DNA from: Pseudomonadota bacterium
GTDB taxonomy: Bacteria > Bdellovibrionota_B > Oligoflexia > Oligoflexales > CAIYRB01
Length of the DNA stretch: 64,000 nucleotides
Assembly (NCBI GenBank): GCA_026390435.1
Contig: JAPLFY010000120.1
Span: 22,687-86,686 of the forward strand
Direction of reading: 5' to 3'
Part shown: in pieces, positions 53,112 to 61,383 of the stretch
How positions within the stretch are numbered: position 1 is the first letter of the stretch
How the letters are laid out: each line of letters opens with the position of its first letter
The notes under the pieces: generated by a model
Database searches by the model: none
What the model was told of the DNA's origin: nothing
What the model saw: only the letters and a program-made list of their open reading frames with translations
Translations under genes and position numbers: made by a program

Positions 53112-53741
53112 TCAGCCACGCTCGTAGGAAGAAAGCACCATTTTCATCACGGCTTCAGCATTGGCCAGACGCCGTTTAACAATACGATTGAAGGCGTTGA
53201 ATGCAATTACGGCAGGAATCGCCACCATGAGACCAACTGCCGTAGCCACTAACGACTCCGAGATACCGGCCATCACCACCGAGGGGCCGCCAGCAGGATT
53301 ATCCGACAGGTCTTTGAACGACATGATGATCCCGATAACGGTGCCGAACAGCCCAATAAACGGCGCATTGTTGCCGAGAGTACCGAGCACCACTAGCCCG
53401 CGGTCAAGGATCTGGCGATTACCGATCAGAAAACCTTCCATGCTTTCGCGCATCGCGGTCGCGCCACGCTCGCTATAGTCCATGCCGCGGAGCACGACTT
53501 GCGCTTCAATAGCACCGCGATTGGCACACAAACGCTTAATGCCCTCGGCATCGCGGTCAATCAAAAGCTTCGCCAGCTGATTAGTAAAATCCGGAAAATT
53601 AATCCGCATCCGACTAAAAAACAGGGCGCGTTCCAGCATCACAGTCACCGACACGACGCTAAGCCCCACCAGTAACCATAGCACCCAAGCCGTCCCGAGC
53701 AGGGTAATACCCAGTAATTTATCAACAATATTAAAGCTCAT
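53112..53741 (-). CDS. exbB: ExbB/TolQ/MotA-family proton channel
   Basis: The protein has about 209 residues with three membrane helices. The family motif is LGTLGNNAPFIGLFGTVIGIIMSF (quoted here as its core GLFGTVIGI), followed by AGISESLVATAVGLMVAIPAVIAFN-type helices. ATG at 53741 (MSFNIVD) has GGAG upstream; the open frame to 53780 adds 13 unlikely residues. Paired with the ExbD gene directly downstream. Confidence 0.93.
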   Translation of the reverse strand: MSFNIVDKLLGITLLGTAWVLWLLVGLSVVSVTVMLERALFFSRMRINFPDFTNQLAKLLIDRDAEGIKRLCANRGAIEAQVVLRGMDYSERGATAMRESMEGFLIGNRQILDRGLVVLGTLGNNAPFIGLFGTVIGIIMSFKDLSDNPAGGPSVVMAGISESLVATAVGLMVAIPAVIAFNAFNRIVKRRLANAEAVMKMVLSSYERG

Positions 53742-53909
53742 GCTTAGCCCACTCCACCTAATGCTGGGAACCGTGACCAAAGGGGCTCGCTAACGAGATG
53801 AAAGCGATGCTACTGCTGGGATCTTCCCGTAAATATCTTCCCGTAGGATACTAGAATGCTGACTAGTTTGGCAATTTACCTGTAATCCTGGTCACCTGGA
53901 TTTAGCACG

Positions 53910-54473
53910 TCAGGACCACCCCATTTGCTGCAGCAGCTTTTGCTCATAAACTGCCAGGGCCAAAAGACCATCGCCCATGGTGCGGCTGCGGACACGCGGC
54001 ATGGTGACTCGGTCCTGCGCCACATAAAGCTCGACCGCATCGACCGACTGATCGTCCCGCAAGAAGAGATTGCGTTCGACAATCTTCTCGGCAGGAGTCA
54101 GCAACCAACCAGCGCCGGTGCGCTCGCAAAGCCAGCCCTTTTCCCCTGCCCGTTTAACAAAAAAGTACGGCCGCCCTGGCGCCAGCCGCCCACCCTCACG
54201 AAATACGGTCGGACCCGCCTGCCTAGCATCCATCGCGGCGAAAAGGCGCTGCTTGAGGCGCACAAAGATCTCATCAGCTTGAGTGCTCTGCTCAAGGAGG
54301 GAGTAGCGCTGCTCCAGCGATACCGGTCGGTCTTTAACCAGAGCCCCACGCCTAGCCTGCCCAGCAGACACGGACCCTGGGAGCTCCGGCAGTGCCGCGT
54401 CACCCATAGGCGAAAACCCGCGCCGAAAGCCGTCTCGACGCCGTGTCCAAAAATTTAACCAGGGGTGGGTCAT
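53910..54473 (-). CDS. Conserved-looking protein of unknown function
   Basis: The protein has 187 residues, is basic in its first half, and has no signal or membrane segment. The middle contains GPTVFREGGRLAPGRPYFFVKR and the end VTMPRVRSRTMGDGLLALAVYEQKLLQ (quoted in part). ATG at 54473 has AAGG upstream. It is the first gene upstream of exbB, 168 bp away, and is divergent from tRNA-Gly. The plus strand has an overlapping open frame, but this one has the better start context. No family recognised. Confidence 0.55.
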   Translation of the reverse strand: MTHPWLNFWTRRRDGFRRGFSPMGDAALPELPGSVSAGQARRGALVKDRPVSLEQRYSLLEQSTQADEIFVRLKQRLFAAMDARQAGPTVFREGGRLAPGRPYFFVKRAGEKGWLCERTGAGWLLTPAEKIVERNLFLRDDQSVDAVELYVAQDRVTMPRVRSRTMGDGLLALAVYEQKLLQQMGWS

Positions 54474-54525
54474 TTAATACCTTGACAGTGACGGCTAGAA
54501 TCTCTAATTAATCAATCACCTTGAT

Positions 54526-54602
54526 GCGGGAATAGCTCAGTTGGCTAGAGCGTCGCGTTGCCATCGCGAAGGTCGTGGGTTCGAATCCCATTTCCCGCTC
54601 CA
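54526..54602 (+). tRNA. tRNA-Gly (GCC)
   Basis: Acceptor GCGGGAA pairs with TTCCCGC, the D arm is GCTC...GAGC, the anticodon stem TCGCG/CGCGA holds loop TTGCCAT with anticodon GCC, the T arm is GTGGG TTCGAAT CCCAT, and CCA is encoded at 54600-54602. Confidence 0.97.
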
Positions 54603-54732
54603 TCAATCCCTCTCTCTTTCATTTCATCTCTAATACTTTAACGTTATTTAATTGAGTGGTCAGTAGGCAGATGCTGCAGCCTTTGCTATGCATTACGATC
54701 GCTCATATTTTACGGTGATTTGGAGAGAACGA

Positions 54733-55386
54733 ATGTTGGGACTGATTCCTCAACTAGAGGGTAAGAAACATATCATCTGGGACTGGAACGGCACCCTGCT
54801 AGACGATGTCGACTTCTGCGTCGAAATCATCGCCACGATGCTAAGCGAACACGGTCTCCCGACCCTCGATAAGACGGCTTATCTAAAACGCTTTCGCTTC
54901 CCCATCAGCGAGTATTACGAAGAGCTAGGCTTTTCCTATGAGCACGTGCCGTTTGCAGAGCTCAGCAAACTTTTTATTTCGCGTTATAAAACGGGCATGC
55001 ACTCGCGCACCCAACTTTACTCCGGAGTGCGCGAAATTTTAGAGCAACTTAAGTCGCAAGGCGTAGTTTGCTCGATGCTGTCGGCAAACCACGAAGAGGA
55101 CCTCATAGTTCTACTGAAAGAACATGGCCTACGAGATTACTTCTTCAAGGTATTTGGTTTAGGCAATCATCACGCCGTGTCGAAAGTGCAACGTGGCCAA
55201 GAGTTAATGCAAGAATTAAAGACGGCATTAGCTCTCGATCCCAGCACCGTGATTATGGTCGGCGACACTGATCACGATCTCGAGGTAGCAGCAGCCATGG
55301 GCATCGATGTACTGCTGCTATGTGACGGCCATCAGGACAGCGACCGCCTAAAAGCGATCCATCATAAGGTCGCGACGCGAGGCTGA
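54733..55386 (+). CDS. HAD-superfamily hydrolase, phosphoglycolate-phosphatase-like
   Basis: The protein has 217 residues. Motif I reads WDWNGTLLDD: Asp17 is the nucleophile, and the second Asp of the usual DxD is Asn19, as in a recognised DWNGTL branch of the superfamily. The cap is helical (about 35-90), motif II is SMLSANHEED, and motif IV GDTDHDLEVAAAMGID. ATG at 54733 has GGAGAG six bases upstream; a longer frame starts at 54688. Substrate unknown. It follows the tRNA gene in the same direction. Confidence 0.88.
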   Translation: MLGLIPQLEGKKHIIWDWNGTLLDDVDFCVEIIATMLSEHGLPTLDKTAYLKRFRFPISEYYEELGFSYEHVPFAELSKLFISRYKTGMHSRTQLYSGVREILEQLKSQGVVCSMLSANHEEDLIVLLKEHGLRDYFFKVFGLGNHHAVSKVQRGQELMQELKTALALDPSTVIMVGDTDHDLEVAAAMGIDVLLLCDGHQDSDRLKAIHHKVATRG

Positions 55387-55449
55387 GTTAGCTTGCACAG
55401 AGCTCAATCCTTAGGCAGTTGCGGGAACAAGTCGGCACCGATGATCTCT

Positions 55450-56604
55450 TTATGCACGAAACTTCAGAAGATGATGCATGATTAACGGATCTGCAAAGCA
55501 GTAGTATTTATCCTCACGGTAGATCACTGCTTCGTCTTCAAGCTTGCCAACCACTTTGCGTATACCAGCGATTGACAAACCTGATTTAGAAATAAAATCT
55601 TTTCCAGTCAGTTGTGTCGCGCGGCCGCCGGCGCGTGCCAGTGTGATGAGAAGCTGTTCCTCTGCACCGGTAAAATGACTGATGTACTCCTCGATAGCAC
55701 TACTCCGTCGGACTACTAATGCGCGGAGCGCCTCGTCTACGATCTTTTTATTGACTACCGTTTTAGCTGGACAGTCTAATGACAGCAATGCGTCCCCTAG
55801 TCGGTTCATCGCCTCTGGCACCCGGCCCATCAGATCTTGAAGATACCTAGAGGTTTCGTCATTTAACTGAAGATTTAGGTGAGCCAGGCGTTCGTTGGCA
55901 TATGTTGTGTATTCTTCATACGGTATGAAAGACAATTCCACATGCTCACCCCAGTTGGCGAACGGAGCATTCGGCATCGCAAACATTTGAGAGAGCAAGT
56001 GCTTCTTCGAACCTAAAATGACCGTTGCTACGCTGCCAAGATGGGATTCAAGTACGCTGCGTATTAAACCTTCTGCCTCGTCAACAAAATGAATATCTTG
56101 AAATTCATCTAACACAATTAACATGGGAACACCGCGTTTGTGCATGGCGCCAAGTTCTTGAAAGATCGACGTGAGATTACGACTTGGTGATTCGCCTAGA
56201 CCTAACGACAATGACAGCTGCCCACTTGGATCCATCTCAATCTTTGGACGAAGGCGCTTGATACTACCAAGCATCTTTTGAAATGCTGATTTGGCTGGAA
56301 ACGCCAGCTGAAAGTTATCGGCAAATGCAGCACTCAGACGGGAAACCAAACCCGTCATCGTGCGTACACCGTAAAAGTCAACGTAAAGGAAGAATGCCCC
56401 CTTATTGCGTCCTAGCCATTGCCTGGCAATAACGTTGCGGATCAAAGACGTCTTGCCAAAATTACGACGACCAAAAAGCAGCGTTTTACGGCCTTTTTGG
56501 ATGCTCTGGAAAAGTAGTTTACGTTCCCTATGGTAGTTACAGAAGTCCCACTCATCGACAAGTGCATCGAAGTGAAAGGATTTAAAATTCATGGGCGCAT
56601 CCAT
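55450..56604 (-). CDS. P-loop ATPase with C-terminal winged helix (ATPase_2/STAND-like)
   Basis: The protein has 384 residues. Walker A is FGRRNFGKTSL (about 44-54), Walker B LIVLDEFQDIHF (about 160-171), and VILGSKKHLL is a sensor-like motif. The last 90 residues form a winged helix (TQLTGKDFISKSGLSIAGIRKVVGKLED, quoted in part). This layout is that of archaeal-type ATPases and DUF4143 relatives, but without the nuclease-like end. The ATG at 56604 is used; one at 56592 is possible. A perfect 8-bp palindrome stands 21 bp upstream, so self-control is likely. Confidence 0.82.
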   Translation of the reverse strand: MDAPMNFKSFHFDALVDEWDFCNYHRERKLLFQSIQKGRKTLLFGRRNFGKTSLIRNVIARQWLGRNKGAFFLYVDFYGVRTMTGLVSRLSAAFADNFQLAFPAKSAFQKMLGSIKRLRPKIEMDPSGQLSLSLGLGESPSRNLTSIFQELGAMHKRGVPMLIVLDEFQDIHFVDEAEGLIRSVLESHLGSVATVILGSKKHLLSQMFAMPNAPFANWGEHVELSFIPYEEYTTYANERLAHLNLQLNDETSRYLQDLMGRVPEAMNRLGDALLSLDCPAKTVVNKKIVDEALRALVVRRSSAIEEYISHFTGAEEQLLITLARAGGRATQLTGKDFISKSGLSIAGIRKVVGKLEDEAVIYREDKYYCFADPLIMHHLLKFRA

Positions 56605-56624
56605 CGATAAATATTACCAACCGT

Positions 56625-56645
56625 ATGTATACTACTAGTATACAT
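56625..56645. promoter_or_regulatory. Perfect palindrome upstream of the ATPase gene
   Basis: ATGTATAC (56625-56632) and GTATACAT (56638-56645) are perfect inverted arms around TACTA, 21 bp upstream of the start codon at 56604. It looks like an operator overlapping the promoter. Confidence 0.6.
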
Positions 56646-56735
56646 CCAGGTAGGGTAATTTAGGAATGCATGCGCGAGGTAACCCTAAGTCAATGAATTT
56701 ATTTATTTAATAGATCGTGCCCGCGCTACGCATCG

Positions 56736-57083
56736 TCATCCTGGCGGCCAAGACAAGGCCCTGCCACCCAAAATGTGCGCGTGGATATATTCAACGGACT
56801 GCTGCGCGTCGCGCCCGTTGTTTATGACGACTCGGTAACCATCCTTCTCTAGACCTAAATGACTGGCGACTCTAGCAATAGAACTAAAGAACGCAGCGAC
56901 ATCGGCAGCGGGCGCTGTCGCCAGCTCACTGAAGCGCGCTAGCTTTTTCTTAGGTATCACCAACACGTGAGTCGGAGCCTGCGGGTGGACATCGCGGAAG
57001 GCAAGCACTGAGTCGTCTTCAAAGACGATCTGTGCGGGAATTTCGCGGTGCAGAATTTTGTCAAAAATAGTTGCCTCGGTCAT
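56736..57083 (-). CDS. HIT-family nucleotide-binding protein (HinT-like)
   Basis: The protein has 115 residues. The fold motifs are present: TIFDKILHREIPAQIVFEDD, AFRDVHPQAPTHVLVIPK, and the closing VEYIHAHILGGR. The His triad H-x-H-x-H reads Y99-x-H101-x-H103, so the nucleophile His and the last His are kept, but the first is Tyr. HinT proteins hydrolyse nucleoside phosphoramidates or AMP-lysine. It stands alone, divergent from msrP. Confidence 0.9.
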   Translation of the reverse strand: MTEATIFDKILHREIPAQIVFEDDSVLAFRDVHPQAPTHVLVIPKKKLARFSELATAPAADVAAFFSSIARVASHLGLEKDGYRVVINNGRDAQQSVEYIHAHILGGRALSWPPG

Positions 57084-57201
57084 GCTCTATGTCCTCCATA
57101 CCAAACCTTTTTAACACATTGTAATCATGTTAAAATACTTAAAGTGTCGCGATGTCCCGCATTCATCCCTGCGTATGCATAAAGCGCTGATGGAAGGTAC
57201 C

Positions 57202-58161
57202 ATGCTGATAAAAATCATCGACCCCACCGCCGCCAGAGAGCATGAAGTCACACCGCAAGCGTTATATTTAGATCGGCGTCGGCTGATGGCCTCGACAGCT
57301 CGCAGCATGATAGCGGCGGGAGCTACCGGTATTAGTGGCCTTATGAGTTCAATGGCATTTGCTGCCAAGGCCTACGAAAAAGTCCCAAAAGGTAGCCCGT
57401 TCGATACGAACGAAGCTCTGACTCCGCTTAAAGACGTTACGAGCTACAACAATTTCTACGAATTCGGCACCGACAAAGGGGACCCCAAGATCAATAGTGG
57501 CAGCCTCAAGCCTAGGCCGTGGAAGATCACCGTGGACGGAGAGGTGGAAAAGCCAACCTCATTCGACATAGACGACTTCATTAAGACGAAAAAACTCGAA
57601 GAACGAATTTATCGCCTACGCTGCGTCGAGGCATGGTCCATGGTTATACCGTGGATTGGCTTCCCTCTCGCTGATGTGATCAAGGCCGCTCGTCCAAACA
57701 GTAAAGCTAAGTTTGTCGCCTTTACCACTCTACTTGATCCGGCACAAATGCCCGGACAAAAGAGTAAAATTCTCGACTGGCCATACACCGAGGGACTAAG
57801 ACTAGATGAAGCGAGTCATCCATTAGCCTTCCTCGCTGTTGGTCTATACGGTGATACGTTACCGAATCAAAGTGGTGCTCCACTACGTCTGGTCGTACCG
57901 TGGAAGTACGGCTTTAAAAGCATCAAATCGATCGTTAAGATCACTTTCACCTCGACGCAGCCAAAAACCACCTGGAATGTCATGGGACCAGACGAGTACG
58001 GATTTTACTCAAACGTGAATCCGAACGTCGATCATCCGCGCTGGAGCCAGGGCAAGGAACGACGAATTGGTGAGCTTTTCAAGCGCAAGACAATGATGTT
58101 TAACGGCTACGACCAGGTCGCTAGTTTATATACGGGCCTTGATCTAAAAAAGAATTTCTAA
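57202..58161 (+). CDS. msrP: Periplasmic methionine sulfoxide reductase, molybdopterin subunit MsrP
   Basis: The protein has 319 residues. A twin-arginine signal (DRRRLMAS, then a hydrophobic stretch) exports the folded molybdoenzyme. Cys141 in [14 protein letters not shown] binds molybdopterin; the C-terminal blocks [20 protein letters not shown] and [14 protein letters not shown] (quoted in part) are typical of MsrP/YedY. ATG at 57202 with GGAAGG upstream gives a normal twin-arginine signal; the open frame to 57127 is too long. It is coupled to msrQ by a shared A (TAATG). Confidence 0.95.
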   Translation: MLIKIIDPTAAREHEVTPQALYLDRRRLMASTARSMIAAGATGISGLMSSMAFAAKAYEKVPKGSPFDTNEALTPLKDVTSYNNFYEFGTDKGDPKINSGSLKPRPWKITVDGEVEKPTSFDIDDFIKTKKLEERIYRLRCVEAWSMVIPWIGFPLADVIKAARPNSKAKFVAFTTLLDPAQMPGQKSKILDWPYTEGLRLDEASHPLAFLAVGLYGDTLPNQSGAPLRLVVPWKYGFKSIKSIVKITFTSTQPKTTWNVMGPDEYGFYSNVNPNVDHPRWSQGKERRIGELFKRKTMMFNGYDQVASLYTGLDLKKNF

Positions 58162-58778
58162 TGAAAAAACTCAGCGCAAGACAGCAACTTCACCTCGAAA
58201 AGAGCGTACTACTGCTGGTCTTAATGCTACCCCTTGCGCGCATCATTTTCGATTATTTTCAAGATTCGCTCGGCGCGAATCCCGTCGAAGCGATGACGCA
58301 TCGCACAGGTGACGCGGCACTGCAGATCTTGCTGCTGTCTCTTGCGGTAAGCCCTATTCAACGGTATTTCCGCTTTCGCCGTGCCATTCTCTTTCGCCGC
58401 CTGCTCGGGCTCACCGCTTTTTTTTACGGTTTGCTGCATTTTTCTATTTACCTGGTCTTTGATCAAGAGTTGAGCTTCGGCGACACGTTTGCCGATGTAG
58501 CCAAGAGGCCGTATATCACCATGGGATTTAGCTCTCTAGTCATCATGCTGCCACTGGCCATCACTTCAACGGACAAGATGATAAAGCGACTAGGCGGACC
58601 AAAATGGCGCCGACTACACAAGGCTGTCTACGCTGCTGCCGTGCTAGCAGTGATTCACTACTGGTGGCTAGTCAAAGCTAACATCACTATACCAGCCATT
58701 TATGGCGGCTGCTTAGCGTTGTTGTTTGCCTCGCGCATGATCAGACAGACGAGAAATCTATCGCGCAAAAATTACTAG
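58161..58778 (+). CDS. msrQ: Haem-binding membrane subunit MsrQ of MsrPQ
   Basis: The protein has 205 residues and about six membrane helices. Histidines in THRTGDAAL, YGLLHFSIYL and WRRLHKAVY, VIHYWW hold haem b and pass electrons from the quinone pool to MsrP. It starts at the A of the msrP stop codon, so translation is coupled. The pair repairs oxidised periplasmic proteins, which fits a cell with many exported lipoproteins. Confidence 0.95.
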   Translation: MKKLSARQQLHLEKSVLLLVLMLPLARIIFDYFQDSLGANPVEAMTHRTGDAALQILLLSLAVSPIQRYFRFRRAILFRRLLGLTAFFYGLLHFSIYLVFDQELSFGDTFADVAKRPYITMGFSSLVIMLPLAITSTDKMIKRLGGPKWRRLHKAVYAAAVLAVIHYWWLVKANITIPAIYGGCLALLFASRMIRQTRNLSRKNY

Positions 58779-58791
58779 CTAACTAAATTTT

Positions 58792-59289
58792 TCAATTTGG
58801 CATCTGATAACGCTCAGCGCTATCGCCTCTAATTTTGAACGAGATTTTGCCGTACTGACTATCGGACGTGGCGATGTGGAGTCGCCCCTTAATCCACACG
58901 GGGCCCCACGAGCGCTTAGGTGCGGCACCACTGCGCATATGCACCATCACCATTTGATTGGGCGGCGGCGCTGGCACGTGAATACAAGCCTGTGGACTAG
59001 GTACTAATAGGAACTCGGAAAGGCCCTGGTCATCGTCATCCAGAGGCACAACGAATCCCGGCACCTTAACGAACTTACCGTCTACTTTGGCAAGTTCCGG
59101 CGGCATACTGCCGGTCTTTAGATCAAGCTCGCGAAGGAGTCGCCAATCGACCTCGATGTAATCGCCAGGCTCGCCTGTGGATTCGTCCGCCTTCTTATCC
59201 TGCTGTTTGCTGACGCCGTAGATAATCATTACCGTCACGGGCAACAGTGCCATGGCAACTAACAGGGAAATTTTGAGCGAACGTTTCAT
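58792..59289 (-). CDS. DUF3299-family exported protein
   Basis: The protein has 165 residues with one N-terminal membrane segment or signal. The domain has the DUF3299 pattern: DWRLLRELD, KVPGFVVPLDDD, FLLVPSPQACIHVPAPPPNQMV (quoted in part), and the closing GRLHIATSDSQYG. Members stand next to ABC transporters such as the zinc-responsive Zrg operon of Vibrio. Here it overlaps the ABC permease gene by 4 bp and is the third gene of that unit. The CIHVP-type block could bind metal. Confidence 0.85.
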   Translation of the reverse strand: MKRSLKISLLVAMALLPVTVMIIYGVSKQQDKKADESTGEPGDYIEVDWRLLRELDLKTGSMPPELAKVDGKFVKVPGFVVPLDDDDQGLSEFLLVPSPQACIHVPAPPPNQMVMVHMRSGAAPKRSWGPVWIKGRLHIATSDSQYGKISFKIRGDSAERYQMPN

Positions 59290-60551
59290 AAGCGAATCGT
59301 CAATCCATCACTAAGTGTATTGCGATAAGCGCGCCATGCTGGAATCGCGCCTAAAATAAATGACAATCCAACAATCGCAACCAAGTACCATTGTTCCGTA
59401 CTCGCTAACGGACTGATTGGAAGATAAAGACCAAAATTCAATTCAATAAGCGGGCTTAAGGCAAAAAGCAGCAAGTACATGAAGGCTACACCGCTTGCGG
59501 CACCGACTACAGTCAGAAGAACTGCCTCCAGAATCATAAGCGCAAAGATCAGCCCAGGACCGGCCCCAACCGAACGCAAAATAGCCATCTCACGGCGGCG
59601 TTCGTTTAGCGAGTTGTAGATCGACACTAGTAAGCCCAGGAGGCCTACCACAACGACAAAAATCGCGACCACGCGCAATCCATTTTCTGCATAAGAGATT
59701 GCTTCCCACAAATCGTCTAGTGCTAAACCAGGTATAATTGCCGACAGAGGCTCGCCCTTAAATTCACTCCACTGACGCTGTAGACCCAAACTATCGGCCC
59801 GTGATTTTGCCCCGACTAACACTGCCGTTAGCTCACGAACAGGCAGATTCCTCTTTTGTAGGTCCGCGCTCTTAATCGCGTGTTCGGGCAAAGGTGGTGC
59901 CCCGTCTTCCCAATCAGCATGAATGGCTTCAAGCCCTTGAAGATTGATGAACACCGAGCGGTCGATAGGAGTTCCAGTGGGGTCAAGAATACCCGTGACT
60001 GAAAAAGGTTTATCGTCATGTGAGTGAAAAGAAACTTCACCCACACCGTGACTCAATGTCAGGTGGTCACCGATCCGGTATCCCAGCTTCGCGGCTACGG
60101 CACTGCCAACAGCCACATCAAACATGGCTTTTGGTTCTGCACCGGCACCAAAACGCGGCTGCTGATTTCGACGGTAATGATAGTGCGCATAAAAATCTGC
60201 GTTTGTGCCGACCACACGAAAGCCACGGTGACTGTCCCCCAGAGAGAGCGGAATGGTCCAGGCCACATTCGGATCGGAGGATATCTTTTCGTAAGTCGCA
60301 AAGCTGATATTATTAGTTGCATTGCCCATATGAAACACTGTGTAGAGCAACAGTGGAATACCACCACCTCGGGCTCCAACAATCAAATCCGTTTGGCTGA
60401 TCGTATTGATAAAACTTGAGCGCGCACTTTGGCGCACGCGTTCTACACCAATGAGCAATGCCACAGATAACGCCACTGACAAGATTGTCAGAATACTGGC
60501 CAGGCGCCGGTTCAGCAGGGACCGCCAAGCTAATCGCAGGGCTATCTTCAT
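59286..60551 (-). CDS. ABC transporter permease, MacB/FtsX type
   Basis: The protein has 421 residues. An N-terminal helix and a large periplasmic domain (about 45-280) are followed by three helices, with NSLNERRREMAILRSVGAGP as the FtsX-like coupling segment. It overlaps the ATPase gene (ATGA) and the DUF3299 gene. MacB/LolCE-type permeases move substrates from the membrane or periplasm outward. The substrate is unknown; zinc-linked or lipoprotein-linked roles are both possible. Confidence 0.88.
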   Translation of the reverse strand: MKIALRLAWRSLLNRRLASILTILSVALSVALLIGVERVRQSARSSFINTISQTDLIVGARGGGIPLLLYTVFHMGNATNNISFATYEKISSDPNVAWTIPLSLGDSHRGFRVVGTNADFYAHYHYRRNQQPRFGAGAEPKAMFDVAVGSAVAAKLGYRIGDHLTLSHGVGEVSFHSHDDKPFSVTGILDPTGTPIDRSVFINLQGLEAIHADWEDGAPPLPEHAIKSADLQKRNLPVRELTAVLVGAKSRADSLGLQRQWSEFKGEPLSAIIPGLALDDLWEAISYAENGLRVVAIFVVVVGLLGLLVSIYNSLNERRREMAILRSVGAGPGLIFALMILEAVLLTVVGAASGVAFMYLLLFALSPLIELNFGLYLPISPLASTEQWYLVAIVGLSFILGAIPAWRAYRNTLSDGLTIRL

Positions 60552-61261
60552 GCGTCCACCTCGCCAGACCTGGAGGCTCTGTTTAGGTCCAATAAAGACA
60601 AGTTACGAGTAAATAGCGGCGCGAGACTGTGATCGTGACTCACGAACAGAATCGTCGCCTTCGCCTGATCTGCCGCCGCGAATAGAAGCTCGATAAATTC
60701 CTGACGACGATTACTGTCTAGGGCCGATGTTGGTTCATCCGCGATGATAAACTCAGGGGCACCAATTAATGCTCGCGCTGCGGCCACCCGCTGCTGCTGA
60801 CCGACACTAAGTTCCGTCACCGGCCGGTCCAGTAGGTTAGCTATCTTCAATTGGCGGCACAGAGCTAGCGCTGCGTCATCGGGAGTTACCGCACCTAGCC
60901 GCATTTTCCTCTCTTGGCTCAGATAACAAGGTAGAGTGATATTTTCTCGGACATTTAGATACGGGATCAGATTAAATATCTGAAAAATATAGCCAACGTG
61001 AGAACTGCGAAAACGGTCACGTTGAGCCGACCGCAGTGCGGCGAGATCCTGTCCCAGCACATGCACAGAGCCACCTTGGGGCACTAAAATCCCGGCAAGA
61101 AGTCCAAGCAAGGTCGTTTTACCGCTGCCACTGGGCCCGTGCAAGAATACGTGTTCACTCACAGCAATCTGAATGGCGACAATATCGAGAACCTTAGGCC
61201 CATTTTTATAGGCGTAAGTGAGATCATTAATATCTACGGCGAACGGATTAGCCGTCATCAT
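60548..61261 (-). CDS. ABC transporter ATP-binding protein, LolD/MacB type
   Basis: The protein has 237 residues. Walker A is GPSGSGKTTLLG, the Q-loop lies in YIFQIFNLIPYL, the signature ELSVGQQQRVAAARAL, and Walker B FIIADEPTSALD. ATG at 61261 (or 61258) is preferred to GTG at 61279. It is the first gene of a three-gene unit with the permease and DUF3299 protein. Confidence 0.92.
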   Translation of the reverse strand: MMTANPFAVDINDLTYAYKNGPKVLDIVAIQIAVSEHVFLHGPSGSGKTTLLGLLAGILVPQGGSVHVLGQDLAALRSAQRDRFRSSHVGYIFQIFNLIPYLNVRENITLPCYLSQERKMRLGAVTPDDAALALCRQLKIANLLDRPVTELSVGQQQRVAAARALIGAPEFIIADEPTSALDSNRRQEFIELLFAAADQAKATILFVSHDHSLAPLFTRNLSLLDLNRASRSGEVDA

Positions 61262-61383
61262 GGCATCAACCCTACCCACGTCTGTTCTTCGGCACTAGTA
61301 GTCTCGTCTATCAGTACTTTATGGGTAGTCGAGTGGGCGCGGTAAATCCATAAGAATCGGTGCCGTGAGGGCTAGCCAAGCAT

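Noticed and set aside
53925..54458. Plus-strand frame of 177 codons opposite the unknown protein at 53910-54473
   Set aside because: No ribosome site and Pro/Arg/Ser-rich shadow composition.
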